This document shows positions 1 through 7,800 of a stretch of DNA of 17,962 bases, one piece after another (positions within the stretch are counted from its first letter, which is position 1; each line of letters starts with the position of its first letter). The DNA is from Baffinella frigidus (Eukaryota > Cryptophyceae > Cryptomonadales > Baffinellaceae): assembly GCA_026770585.1 (NCBI GenBank), contig MU646710.1, positions 99,187 through 117,148 of the forward strand, given 5' to 3'. A program made the translations under genes and the position numbers. Below the pieces are notes generated by a model. The model did not search any database and had not been told where the DNA came from. It saw nothing but the letters and a program-made list of their open reading frames with translations.

Positions 1-160
1 GGTGTAGGGTGTAGGGTGTAGGGTGTAGGGTGTAGGGTGTAGGGTGTAGGGTGTAGGGTGTAGGGTGTAGGGTGTAGGGTGTAGGGTGTAGGGTGGGGGC
101 TTAGGGTGTAGGGTGTAGGGTTTAGGGTTTAGGGGTCAGGGTTACAGGTTTAGGGCTAAC
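1..160 (+). repeat. Variant telomere-like array (TGTAGGG), then mixed TTTAGGG
   Basis: Positions 1-94 are about 13 uninterrupted copies of the 7-mer TGTAGGG, one base different from TTTAGGG. The array then decays into mixed TTAGGG, TGTAGGG and TTTAGGG units up to 160. The G-rich strand is on +, so it points into the window; a chromosome end at position 1 would show the C-rich strand here. The array follows a likely exon donor at 160 (GTTAGCCC on the minus strand), so I read it as intron or interstitial repeat of the left minus-strand gene. Confidence 0.85.
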
Positions 161-202
161 CTGCCTCGCCCCCTCCGTGATGGTCGCGAGCGACGTGCGC
201 AC
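161..202 (-). CDS. Small internal exon of unrecognised left gene
   Basis: On the minus strand, AATCAG precedes a 42-base open stretch followed by CAG|GTTAGCCC. The 14 codons read VRTSLATITEGARQ in phase 0. Both flanks are TTTAGGG-type repeat, the layout seen for TSR1 exons further right. It joins in phase to the 430-1002 exon (GER|VRT). The protein is not recognised. The call rests on splice sites, an island of non-repeat sequence and phase agreement; there is no homology support. Confidence 0.45.
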
Positions 203-429
203 CTGATTCAAGGTTTAGTGTTTAGTGTTTAGGGTTTAGGGTTTAGGGTTTAGGGTTTAGGGTTTGGGGTTTAGGGTTTAGGGCTTAGGGCTGAGGGTTT
301 AAAGTTTTGGGGTTGAGGTTTTAGGTTTTAGGTTTTGGGGTTTAGGGTTTTGTGTTTGGGGTTTAGGATTTAGGATTCAGGGTTTAGGGTTTAGGGTTTA
401 CGATTTTGTGTTTTGGGTTTAGGGTGTAC
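203..429 (+). repeat. Degenerate TTTAGGG repeat between two exons
   Basis: TTTAGGG with TTTGGGG, TTTTAGG and TTCAGGG variants fills the gap between the exons at 161-202 and 430-1002. On the minus (sense) strand it starts GTACACCCTAAACCC and ends in ATCAG, giving an intron of about 227 bases made almost wholly of CCCTAAA-like repeat. Confidence 0.75.
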
Positions 430-1002
430 CCTCTCCCCTCCCGCATCGAGGGTCACCACCACCTGCCTCTGCTCCACCATCGCGACCTCCTCGACGCGCA
501 GCGTCTCCTCCATCCCCGCGCGGTTCTCCTCCCCGTTGAGTCGCTGCACGGCCATGCCCGTGTCGCGCTGGGACGAGTCCTGGTCGCCAGCGGCCGCGGG
601 GGACGCGCGGGGAAGGGACGGGGCGACGAAGCGCTTGCAGCCTCTCGACGCGCCGACGCCCCTTCCGACTGCCACCTTCCCGCGCCGCTTGTCCTCGCGC
701 CCACGCGGCGCGGCGCGCTCCACCGTAGCCCCCTCCCCCTTCTCCTCCCCCTGAGGGTCGACGAAGCGCCTGCATCCCCTCTGGGTGCCGCGTCGCGAAG
801 CCAGGCCGATCTCCAACCCCTCGAGACTCGAGAGCCCACGCGGCGCGTCGCTCACCGTAGCCCCCTCCCCCTCCCCGGCAGCACCCTCATGCCCCCCGGC
901 CTCCTCCGCGCTGGCATCTGACGCATCTGAGACCGCACCCACCGCCGAGGCAGCCACCGCCGAGTCACCCCCCTGCTCCGCCGCTACGAGCACTCCCTCA
1001 AC
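430..1002 (-). CDS. Long low-complexity exon of unrecognised left gene
   Basis: The exon is 573 bases (191 codons) and open throughout on the minus strand, between TTGCAG|GTTGAG and AGG|GTACACC, phase 0 at both ends. The product is rich in Ala, Gly, Glu and Arg, probably disordered, and starts VEGVLVAAEQGGDSAVA. It carries an internal duplication of about 130 bases: GEGATV-type blocks recur at about 709-743 and 837-872 (plus coordinates), and the segments encoding CKRFV and CRRFV are at 625-641 and 760-776. Both flanks are TTTAGGG-type repeats. An alternative acceptor 18 bases upstream (TTGCAG|GCTGCG) keeps frame. Function unknown. Overlapping plus-strand frames look like shadows. Confidence 0.5.
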
Positions 1003-1050
1003 CTGCAACACCCACGCAGCCTGCAAGTCAGACGTTGCGTCTCTTGCTTT

Positions 1051-1335
1051 CAGGGTTTAGGGTTTAGGGTTTCAGGGTTTGGGGTTTGGGGTTTGGGGTT
1101 TGGGGTTTGGGGTTTGGGGTCGAGGGTCTAGGGTTTAGGGTTTGGGGTTTGGGGTTTTGGGTTTGGGGTTTAGGGTTTAGGGTTTTGGGTTTGGGGTTTA
1201 GGGTTTGGGGTTCAGGGTTTTGTGTTTAGGGTTCAGGGTTTAGGTTTGAGGGTTTAGGGTTTAGGGTTTAGGGTTTAGGGTTCAGGATTTAGTGTTTGGG
1301 TTTAGGGTTTAGGGTTTAGGGTTTAAGGTTGAGCC
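1051..1335 (+). repeat. TTTAGGG / TTTGGGG degenerate array
   Basis: About 285 bases of TTTAGGG, TTTGGGG and TTCAGGG units with the G-rich strand on +. It lies upstream of the 430-1002 exon on that gene's sense strand, so it is probably intron. It includes a run of TTTGGGG near 1078-1120. Confidence 0.8.
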
Positions 1336-1625
1336 CGGCCAGCGTTGCATCTCCGCTCATCATCGCTTCTTCACAAAAGCTGACGACAGTCGGAGGGAAA
1401 GCGCAACTATTTGTGCAGCTTGGCAACGGCCCGTGCGGTTGTTTGACTAGTTAGGACCCGTTCCTCCTTGTAGGATAAGTTCCAGTGTCCGCCTATGGTG
1501 GGAGCTACAAGAACCTAGAGGACGAACGGTGGGAGCTACAAGAACCTAGAAGACGAACGCAGTTGGGTACGACCCATGCAGACGGCAGGAAAATCCCGAT
1601 ATGAAGGGTAGGGGCAGGCAGGCAC

Positions 1626-1709
1626 CGCGTCGTCACGCGTCGTCGACTCCGCGGTGTCCAGATGCTGGCGCCCGGCAGGAAATGCCTCCCTCGCGCTGTC
1701 CTCTACCTC
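1626..1709 (-). CDS. Possible exon of unrecognised left gene
   Basis: GGGCAG|GAGGTAGAG starts and GACGCG|GTGCCTGC ends an 84-base (28-codon) phase-0 stretch on the minus strand, beginning EVEDSAREAFPAGRQHLD. It has mostly C/G third positions. It could link upstream to 1960-2091 and downstream to 430-1002, both in phase 0. No domain recognised. Confidence 0.3.
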
Positions 1710-1959
1710 CTGCCCGGCCACCCCCCCCGCTCGTGTCAGCATCCTTTAGGCTCTTCGAGCTCCCAACGAAGGCGTACACTGGAACTGTCGGATCACGTCA
1801 AGCCCCCCGGTGGGTTCGACTCGACTCTCTGCGCTCGGCCGATCAGATGGGTTCCTTGCTCATACCGGCGCAGGATAAGGGAGCGCGGGGTGCGCCCGAA
1901 GCCACACGGTCGGGAGCTCACGCCGTCGAGAACTGGACGCGCGTGCGGTGGGCGCTCAC

Positions 1960-2091
1960 CTCCCACGAGGAGTCGCTGCGGGGAGAAGATGGCGTGGACA
2001 GGATGAGCCGGAACTCGAGAACCGAGAACCGAGGGTCCTCCTCACAGCGTTCCTCCGAGAGAACCTCGAAGAGCTCAGCGTCATCCTCGAT
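1960..2091 (-). CDS. Possible exon of unrecognised left gene
   Basis: The stretch runs from CTCGAGCAG|ATCGAG to TGGGAG|GTGAGCG, a strong donor, and is 132 bases (44 codons, phase 0). It starts IEDDAELFEVLSEERCEEDP. An in-frame TAA just upstream limits any extension. Plus-strand frames over the same bases (for example LRENLEELSVILDLLEPL near 2060-2120) are also open, so strand is uncertain; I favour minus because acceptor, donor and phase all fit the neighbouring candidates. Confidence 0.3.
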
Positions 2092-2202
2092 CTGCTCGAG
2101 CCATTATGTCAGGGGGCAGAACGGCGCAGAGGAGGTGAGGCGCCAGATCATACAATTCAAGGAGGGATGCAGCATGGAGTGACCGATGAGGGCGGGTCTC
2201 AC

Positions 2203-2256
2203 CGGCCCGAGCAGGGCCCCGCAGGGCGAGATGCGCTCGAGGTGCCCGACAGTGTT
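2203..2256 (-). CDS. Possible short exon of unrecognised left gene
   Basis: CCTGAG|AACACTGTC to CCG|GTGAGACC encloses 18 phase-0 codons, NTVGHLERISPCGALLGP, nearly all ending in C or G. The donor GTGAGA is strong. It lies between the candidates at 2347-2475 and 1960-2091. Not recognised. Confidence 0.3.
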
Positions 2257-2346
2257 CTCAGGAAGATGGAACAGTTCCAGCGCTGCCCTCCACCTGGGCG
2301 CACGAAACGTTTACTAGGGGGCAAAACACAAGGCGGAGCCAAGGAC

Positions 2347-2475
2347 GGAGCTCGTGAGGGCGGGGCGCGAAGAGGGCAGGGGGCGGGCAGGGGCGGACAT
2401 CGAGTCGAACGAGGCGAGCGCGTCGGGATCGACGGTAGCGGAGGACGAGAGGTGCGACACGACGATCTGCGGCAT
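2347..2475 (-). CDS. Possible first coding exon of left gene
   Basis: An ATG at 2475 opens a minus-strand frame reading MPQIVVSHLSSSATVDP and onward with strong C/G third positions. It follows a good acceptor (CTCTTTTTCTTGCAG, ending at 2496), so either there is a 5'-UTR intron or the exon begins at 2495. I placed the end at TCC|GTCCTT (2347) because that keeps phase 0 with the next candidate; other donors are possible. If the chain 2475-161 is right it gives more than 338 residues of an unrecognised protein continuing off the left edge. Confidence 0.3.
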
Positions 2476-2888
2476 GCTGCTGTTGCAGGGGGGTGCTGCA
2501 AGAAAAAGAGATGTGATGCAAGACTAAGGTGTGATGCGTCGGTCAGAAATCGCCCGTTGTACGTGCAACAGTTCCTGGTCAAATATCCGACACACCCTTC
2601 AACCCCATCCCGGACAATGGGTCTTTGCTTTTTTAAACCCGGTCGCAATTCCTTTAGGTCCTTTAGGTCCTTTAGGTTCTTCGAGCTCCCAACATAGCTG
2701 GACACCGGAACGCATCCTGCAGAAAGGCCATGCTCCCTTTCCGATCACATCAGCCCCCCCGGTGCAGAAGGATCGCGGCAGAAACGGAGAAACAGGATCT
2801 GCCAGATTTTCACGGTCATTCCCCAGTATTTTTTTCTGTCTCCGGATAAGGAAGGACCTAACCTCGTGGCAGGCGCGCTCACCAGAAA

Positions 2889-3506
2889 ATGAGCGCGCCG
2901 ATCGGGAAAACTTGGAATGCGACGGGAACCGAAGATGGGCAGCCCACTTCCACTCTCAATTCGGACCACCCTTGCTGCCGCGGGGTGAGGATGGTAACGG
3001 GGTTAGGCGCGCTGCCTCTGGGGCTGGGAGTCCCCGCTGCTGCACTGCCAGTCTTTGGCGTCGGCAAGGAGCGGGTGGTAGCGACAGCGATCTGGCAGCA
3101 CGACGCCAAGGCCGTCGATCCGCCGCCCATCTTTCTCTACAACGCTTTTGCTCTACACGCAGCCGCCGTCAAGAGCGGCGGCACCGATCTCTCGAGAAGG
3201 AACTTGATGGATCGGCTCCGTAAATTGATCGTGGCGAACCAGGGCGGGTTCTGGCTGCCGCCTGATCGCGCGCCAAAGAAGGGCCTCAGGTTATTGAGCT
3301 CTCTTTGAACTCGGCATGCCGCCAACTGTCAAAGAATCTCCGTTTGAACTCGGCCTGCTGCGCCAACTGTCAATAACCTGAGGCCCTTCTATGGCAGCGT
3401 CTCGGAGCACGTGCTGCTGAATAGCGTCACGGCGGGGTACATCCTGATCGAGTGCGGGTGCCCGCGGGACGTGGTGGCGCACGCTGGGGTGGTGTCCGAC
3501 GCACAG
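2889..3506 (+). CDS. Candidate two-exon gene fragment, function unknown
   Basis: Exon 1 is 2889-3289, ending phase 2 at CTCAG|GTTATT. Exon 2 is 3383-3506, starting after CCTGAG and ending CAG|GTCGCAGG. Removing the 93-base intron restores one frame across the junction (PKKGL-R-PFYGSVSEHV), giving 175 residues, open at the 3' side. Visible features are a hydrophobic Gly/Leu/Pro stretch near residues 35-55, then ATAIWQHDAKAVDPPPIFLY and a Leu/Arg-rich segment. The LYNAFALHAAAVKSGG part weakly recalls the C-terminal lobe of ANF-type ligand-binding receptors, but this is only a resemblance. The ATG at 2889 (GAAAATG) is a guess; the coding part may begin nearer 2992. Upstream and downstream exons are not resolved. 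Confidence 0.4.
3277..3390 (+). mobile_element. Introner-like intron bounded by a perfect inverted repeat
   Basis: A 21-base segment at 3277-3297 is repeated exactly in reverse complement at 3370-3390. Each arm contains a splice junction: CCTCAG|GTTATTG on the left and ATAACCTGAG|GCCC on the right, so the 93-base intron (3290-3382) has symmetrical ends. The interior has two direct copies of TTTGAACTCGGC followed by GCCAACTGTCAA. Introns with inverted-repeat ends that match splice sites are the hallmark of DNA-transposon-type introners in some algae and dinoflagellate relatives. Alternatively it is a MITE that broke the reading frame. Confidence 0.55.
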
Positions 3507-3802
3507 GTCGCAGGACGCGCGCCTGGGACGGCATTGGGGGCCTCCATGGGGGGGGCGCCGCCGAGTTGGGACGGAGCAGCGGGGAGCCGAAAGCGGGCCC
3601 TCCCCGTCGATGGGTGGCCATTTTAGAACTGCCGCGAAAATAAATTGGGCGTAATGTGCGCCCTCCTTGCCTTCGCACGCCAGAAGCGAGATGGCTCTCT
3701 ATGTTGCTCTTGCAGAGGGAACCACCAGCCACCCGAAGTTTACCAGACCGGGATGACCCTGCAGTAAATTTCACAGGAGGTACACCTCAGACGTGTACCT
3801 CT
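3507..3802. other. No confident gene; possible downstream exon
   Basis: A good acceptor (TTGCTCTTGCAG near 3715) precedes an open stretch to about 3800 that could continue the 2889-3506 gene, but neither its frame nor its donor is clear. An 8-base hairpin (AGGTACAC...GTGTACCT, 3779-3801) lies immediately before the poly-G run. Confidence 0.3.
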
Positions 3803-3826
3803 GGGGGGGGGGGGGGGGGGGGGGGG
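3803..3826 (+). repeat. 24-base poly-G run
   Basis: Twenty-four consecutive G bases. Such a run is prone to sequencing and assembly length error, so frames crossing it should not be trusted. Confidence 0.95.
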
Positions 3827-3918
3827 CAGTCAACTCCACCCCGATCTGGTTCACTTGAGGTGGCTGGTGGAAAGCACGGCTTCTTCTCGGCGGAGTCTCC
3901 GAGCCCCAGAGGCAGCTT

Positions 3919-3956
3919 ATGGGCGAGCTCAAGGTTGCAACCTTGAGCTCGCCCAT
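3919..3956. repeat. 38-bp perfect palindrome
   Basis: Two 19-base arms (ATGGGCGAGCTCAAGGTTG and its exact reverse complement) meet with no spacer. After one mismatch the pairing extends a further three bases (3915-3917 with 3958-3960). It lies 30 bases left of a MITE-like element. It could be a cruciform site, a collapsed inverted duplication or an assembly fold-back. Confidence 0.95.
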
Positions 3957-3986
3957 GAGCAGACTGGCTTGCCTTAGTAGCTCCAC

Positions 3987-4208
3987 TACAGGGGTACCTC
4001 GCTCATAAGAAACGGTTCTGATAAGAAACAAGCGTTTCTGAGGGATTTGTTTTCTTGAATTTAAGAAACGGGGACCGAGCGTTTTTTGAGAATTTCCTTG
4101 AATTTCAGAAACGGGGGCCGACCGTTTTTTGACATTTTGTTCAGATTTAGGAAACGGGGACCGACAGTTTTCAGAATGCCCGCACCTTATGCGCGAGGTA
4201 CCCCTGTA
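3987..4208. mobile_element. MITE-like element with TACAGGGGTACCTCG termini
   Basis: The left end TACAGGGGTACCTCGCTCAT at 3987 is matched in reverse complement by ATGCGCGAGGTACCCCTGTA ending at 4208, with the last eight bases duplicated to 4216. The interior has about four degenerate units of 45-50 bases built on AAGAAACGGGGACCGA followed by a T-run and GAATTT. There is no coding capacity. The same ends occur at 4446 and 6441, so this is a dispersed non-autonomous family. No clear target-site duplication. Confidence 0.7.
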
Positions 4209-4445
4209 CCCCTGTACACACTGTCACGACGCTTGTACGCACGCGCGCACATCGCCACGCACGGCTGATCCTAGGTGAGGCGACTTTATTCCCTCACATA
4301 CATGGCGGCCGTGGTGGCAGTCATAAAAGTCTCTCTGAATCCTCTCTGGGAGCCGGGGCCGGGATTCTGCCCTCACGTCTCAACCGGGCGCGCAGACTGT
4401 GCAATTCTTAAACCTACAGCGCAGCCGGGAGCACCGGAAGCGCCG

Positions 4446-4552
4446 TACAGGGGTACCTCGTTCATAAGAAAGCGCCCCCCCCCCCCATAACCACCATAGG
4501 GCCCTAGAAATAGCCCTGTAGGGTCCTAGAAGGAGGCACTTTCTGGCGCAGC
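4446..4552. mobile_element. Truncated copy of the TACAGGGGTACCTCG family
   Basis: The left end TACAGGGGTACCTCGTTCAT is present and followed by a poly-C run, then ACCACCATAGGGCCCTAG and TAGGGTCCTAG, which parallel the interior of the copy at 6441-6558. No matching right end is found, so it is a solo or decayed copy. Confidence 0.5.
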
Positions 4553-4852
4553 CGGGAGCACCGCGGTGAGCACCTTCGGGGTCCCATCTGGGGTGGTCCT
4601 ACGCTTCTACCATGTAGTCATAGCCACACCGTAGGACTCGTGGTCCTATCCTCCTAGGTTAGCCATACCGTAGGACCCCGCGGCGGGGCGTGTCCTTTTG
4701 AGTAACCCTGCAGGCTCCTGCGGCGTGCGGGGCTTTGACTTGCGAGTTACCCCTCCATCGGGTCTTGTCTTGGAGCAACCCTTCCATAGGGTCTAGGGAG
4801 GAGCCGGGATTTGGAGACCTGTCCTAAATTTCGTGTATAACTCCTGTAGGGT
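4553..4852. other. 3' flank of TSR1, no gene seen
   Basis: This is TSR1 3'-UTR or intergenic sequence. The 22 bases at 4848-4869, which cover the TSR1 stop codon and last sense codons, recur at 4788-4809, 60 bases downstream on the sense strand. Blocks ending in CCGTAGGACC, CATAGGG and GTAGGGTC recur and resemble the interiors of the MITE-like copies. I see no clear polyadenylation signal. Confidence 0.5.
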
Positions 4853-7800
4853 CTAGGGAGGAGCCGGGAGCGCGGGGAGCGGCTTCGGGGTGCCGCCGAG
4901 GGTGTCCAGCTGCACGGTCGGGTCCTGGTTTGGGGTTTCGGATTTTGGGATTTTGGGGTACTTTGGTGCGTGGTTTGTAGTTTAAGGTTTAGGGCTTAGG
5001 GTTTAGGGCTGAGGGTTTAGGGCTTAGGGTTTGGGGTTGAGTGTTTGGGGTTTGGGATTTACCTCGGGGTACGGGGGGAAGACGCGTTTGTAAAGCGACA
5101 TGCAGACCTGGTTTAGGATTTGGGGTTTAGTGTTTGGGGTTTAGGGTTTAGGGTTTAGGGTTTATGGTTTATTGTTTATGGTTTAGGGTTCATAGTTTAG
5201 GGTTTAGGGATTAGGGTTTAGGTATGCATACCGTGTCTGAGTGCTGGATCGGTGCGTCGAATGTGCACTTCATGTACCTGAGGGACAGGAGCAGGGTTCG
5301 GATTTAGCGGTTAGGGATTAGGGTGGCTCGTGTGTGCAGGGTTTAGTGTTTAGTGTTTAGTGTTTAGTGTTTAGTGTTAAGTGTTTAGGGGTTAGGGTTT
5401 TGGGTTTCGGGTTTCGGGTTTCGGGTTTAGGGTGTACGGCTTTGGGGTTCGAGTTTGGGTTTCAAGGTTCATAATTTAAGGTGTAGGGCTGACCCGTGGG
5501 TGCCGAGCGCCTCCTTGATGTTAATGGGGTAATGGTCTAAAAATGGGGTAGTTAGGCCTATGGGATTGCCTAGGACCTCCTACTGTAGGCCAAAATCCTA
5601 GGGACTTTTTGGTCATAGGAGCCTACGGCCTACGGTAGGCAATACCGTAGGCCTAACTACCCCATTTTTAGTCCGTTAGCCTATGAATGTTCCCCATCCG
5701 GCCTTGCTTGGTCCAGCGCTAACCCCTACTCTACCAACATATCAAGCAACCCACCAGCCATTTCGACCAACGAACCCCTACAAAGATAAACCCTACACCC
5801 TAACCCCTGTGAACAAGAGCGAGAGGTGCAGGGTTTATCCCGTAAGTGGCCAGGGGGTCTTAAAAGACCCACGCCAGGTCCTAGGCAGGTCCCAGGGCCC
5901 TACGGTAGAGCGTATGAGCCTCCTGGGCACTTGAGGGATAATGTACCCGTGGGTGCCCAGCGAAGCCTTGATGTGCACATCACCCGGAGGAGCCTCCACC
6001 CCCCCGGCCAAACGGTAACCAGGGTAACGTGACCATTCCCGGTACACACCCAAGAAAAGGATCCAATTCCGGTTCACAAGTTTTCCCCCGCAGCCTTTTG
6101 AATGGTTACCCGTGCCTTTGACCGCTCCCAAACCCTGAACCCTACACCCCAGAGCCCGAAACCCGAAAGCCGAAACCAGAACCCGCCCGTACAGCTGGAC
6201 ACTCCCAAACCCTGAACCCCGAACCCCTGAAAAGCCTGAACCCCGAACCCCTGAAAACCCTGAACCCCGAACCCCTGAAAAGCCTGAAGCCTGAACCCCA
6301 GAAGCAGGTGACCCGTGGGTGCCGAGCGACTCCTTGATGTGCCCCCTCCGGCCTTCCTTGGTCCACAGCTCGACGGGCTTGAACCACCGCACGTCGTCCG
6401 GGCTGCAACCGAGGCTTCGACTTCAGGAAGCTGTACAGCCTACAGGGGTACCTCGCTCAGAAACGTCTACCCCCCTAGGACCACCATAGGACCCTAGGCA
6501 TGGCCCTACTGTAGGGTCCTAGGGGGCGGCGGTGTCTTATGAGCGAGGTACCCCTGTACGGCGGGATGGTGGGATAGAATCGGGGTTGTGAGTGTTGGAC
6601 ACACGCGTACGGACGGGATGGGGTTTTGGGACACGGGGTGGGTGTGTCAGACACCGGGGGAGTGTTGGGCACAGCCCTACGGGCGAGATGGTGTGTGAGA
6701 CACGGGCTTGAACCACCGCAAGTCGTCCGGGCTGCAAGAGAGGGTCAGGGTTTAGGGGTCCGGGTTTCGGGGCTCGGGTTTCGGAGTTTGAGTTTCACGT
6801 AGTCCGGGCTGGGCTGCAAACGACAGTTGGGGGTCAGGGGTTCGGTCCGGCAGGGTACGACATCACCTGTCTTGGTTTGGGGTTTGGTTTATATATATAT
6901 ATATATTTGTCTTGTTTTTGGGTTGTTTCGGGTGCGCACTTGAAGAACATGAAGCGGCACGTGGCCTTGCGCTTCTTGAGCTTGAGCGGCAGCGCGGTGA
7001 TCACCAGGCGCTTGAGCGTGATGCGGTTCGCCCGCGGGCCCACACACGACCCCGCCGCCACCACCGTCATCGCCCCTGCGTTTAGGGTTTAGGTTTTAGG
7101 TTTTAGGTTTTAGGGTTCAGGGCGTTAGCCGGAGAGAGGAAAGGCGCCCAGCCGAAAATCTCCTTGGTTTCAATTTCAGCGTGATTAGCATGCGGTACTA
7201 ACTCCACCACCACTGCGCGTTGGTTGGGTTTGGGGTTTGGGGTTTGGGGTTTGGGGTTTGGGGTTTGGGGGCTGGGGATTTAGGGCGGCGGGGGATGGAA
7301 AGGTGTTCGCACCGGACTTGTGGCGTCGGCAGAGCAGGACGGGCGCTGGCGCCCAGGCCACGGGTGCGAACAGCGACGCGCAGCACGACCCTGCCAGCGG
7401 GGGAGGTGTCAGAGGGCTATGAGGTGAGAGGTGAGAGGGTCAAACCTAATAGCCCTCTGTCACCGCCCCCACCCGCCAGGGCGTGCTTGGCGAGAGGTGA
7501 GAGGGCTGAACGCAGAGGGGTGAGAGGTGAATGGACACATTCTACCCACCCACATAGCGGACTTCGAAGGGATTTTGAATAACCCAAGCGACAAGACCTA
7601 GGACCCTACGGTAGCCAACCCGCATGGCCATCGAGGGGTTCCTACGGATAAGGTAACGGAAAGGTGGCCCGATTTGTGCCGAAAATCCCTTCGTAGCCCG
7701 CTGTGTGATAGCACGCGCCCCTGAGGTCGCTTTACAACAGGGGACGGGCGAGACGTCACAGGGCAGAGGGTAGGTGGACAGCACTAATTGGATTGAAGGC

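Larger units (their letters stand above)
1741..2765 (+). repeat. Dispersed repeat, two diverged copies (1741-1815 and 2655-2765)
   Basis: Both copies contain CCTTTAGG, then TTCTTCGAGCTCCCAAC or CTCTTCGAGCTCCCAAC, then a GTACACTGGAAC or GGACACCGGAAC segment, then GATCAC and a CCCCCCGGTG segment. The second copy has CCTTTAGGT tripled at its start. Similarity is direct and patchy over about 80-100 bases. Only the two end segments are repeat; candidate minus-strand exons lie between them. Confidence 0.5.

Noticed and set aside
1-160. A chromosome-end telomere at the left edge
   Set aside because: The G-rich strand runs left to right here, opposite to what a left chromosome end would show, and exon-like islands are embedded in the arrays.
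391-1060. Plus-strand open frames opposite the 430-1002 exon
   Set aside because: Pro/Arg/His-rich shadows with no splice sites matching the repeat boundaries.
1948-2697. Plus-strand 249-codon open frame
   Set aside because: Low-complexity GC-rich frame with no recognisable domain; it opposes candidate minus-strand exons with better splice sites. Not fully excluded.
6475-6672. Small open frames reading YRGTSLIR-type peptides
   Set aside because: They are translations of the MITE-like terminal repeat, not proteins.
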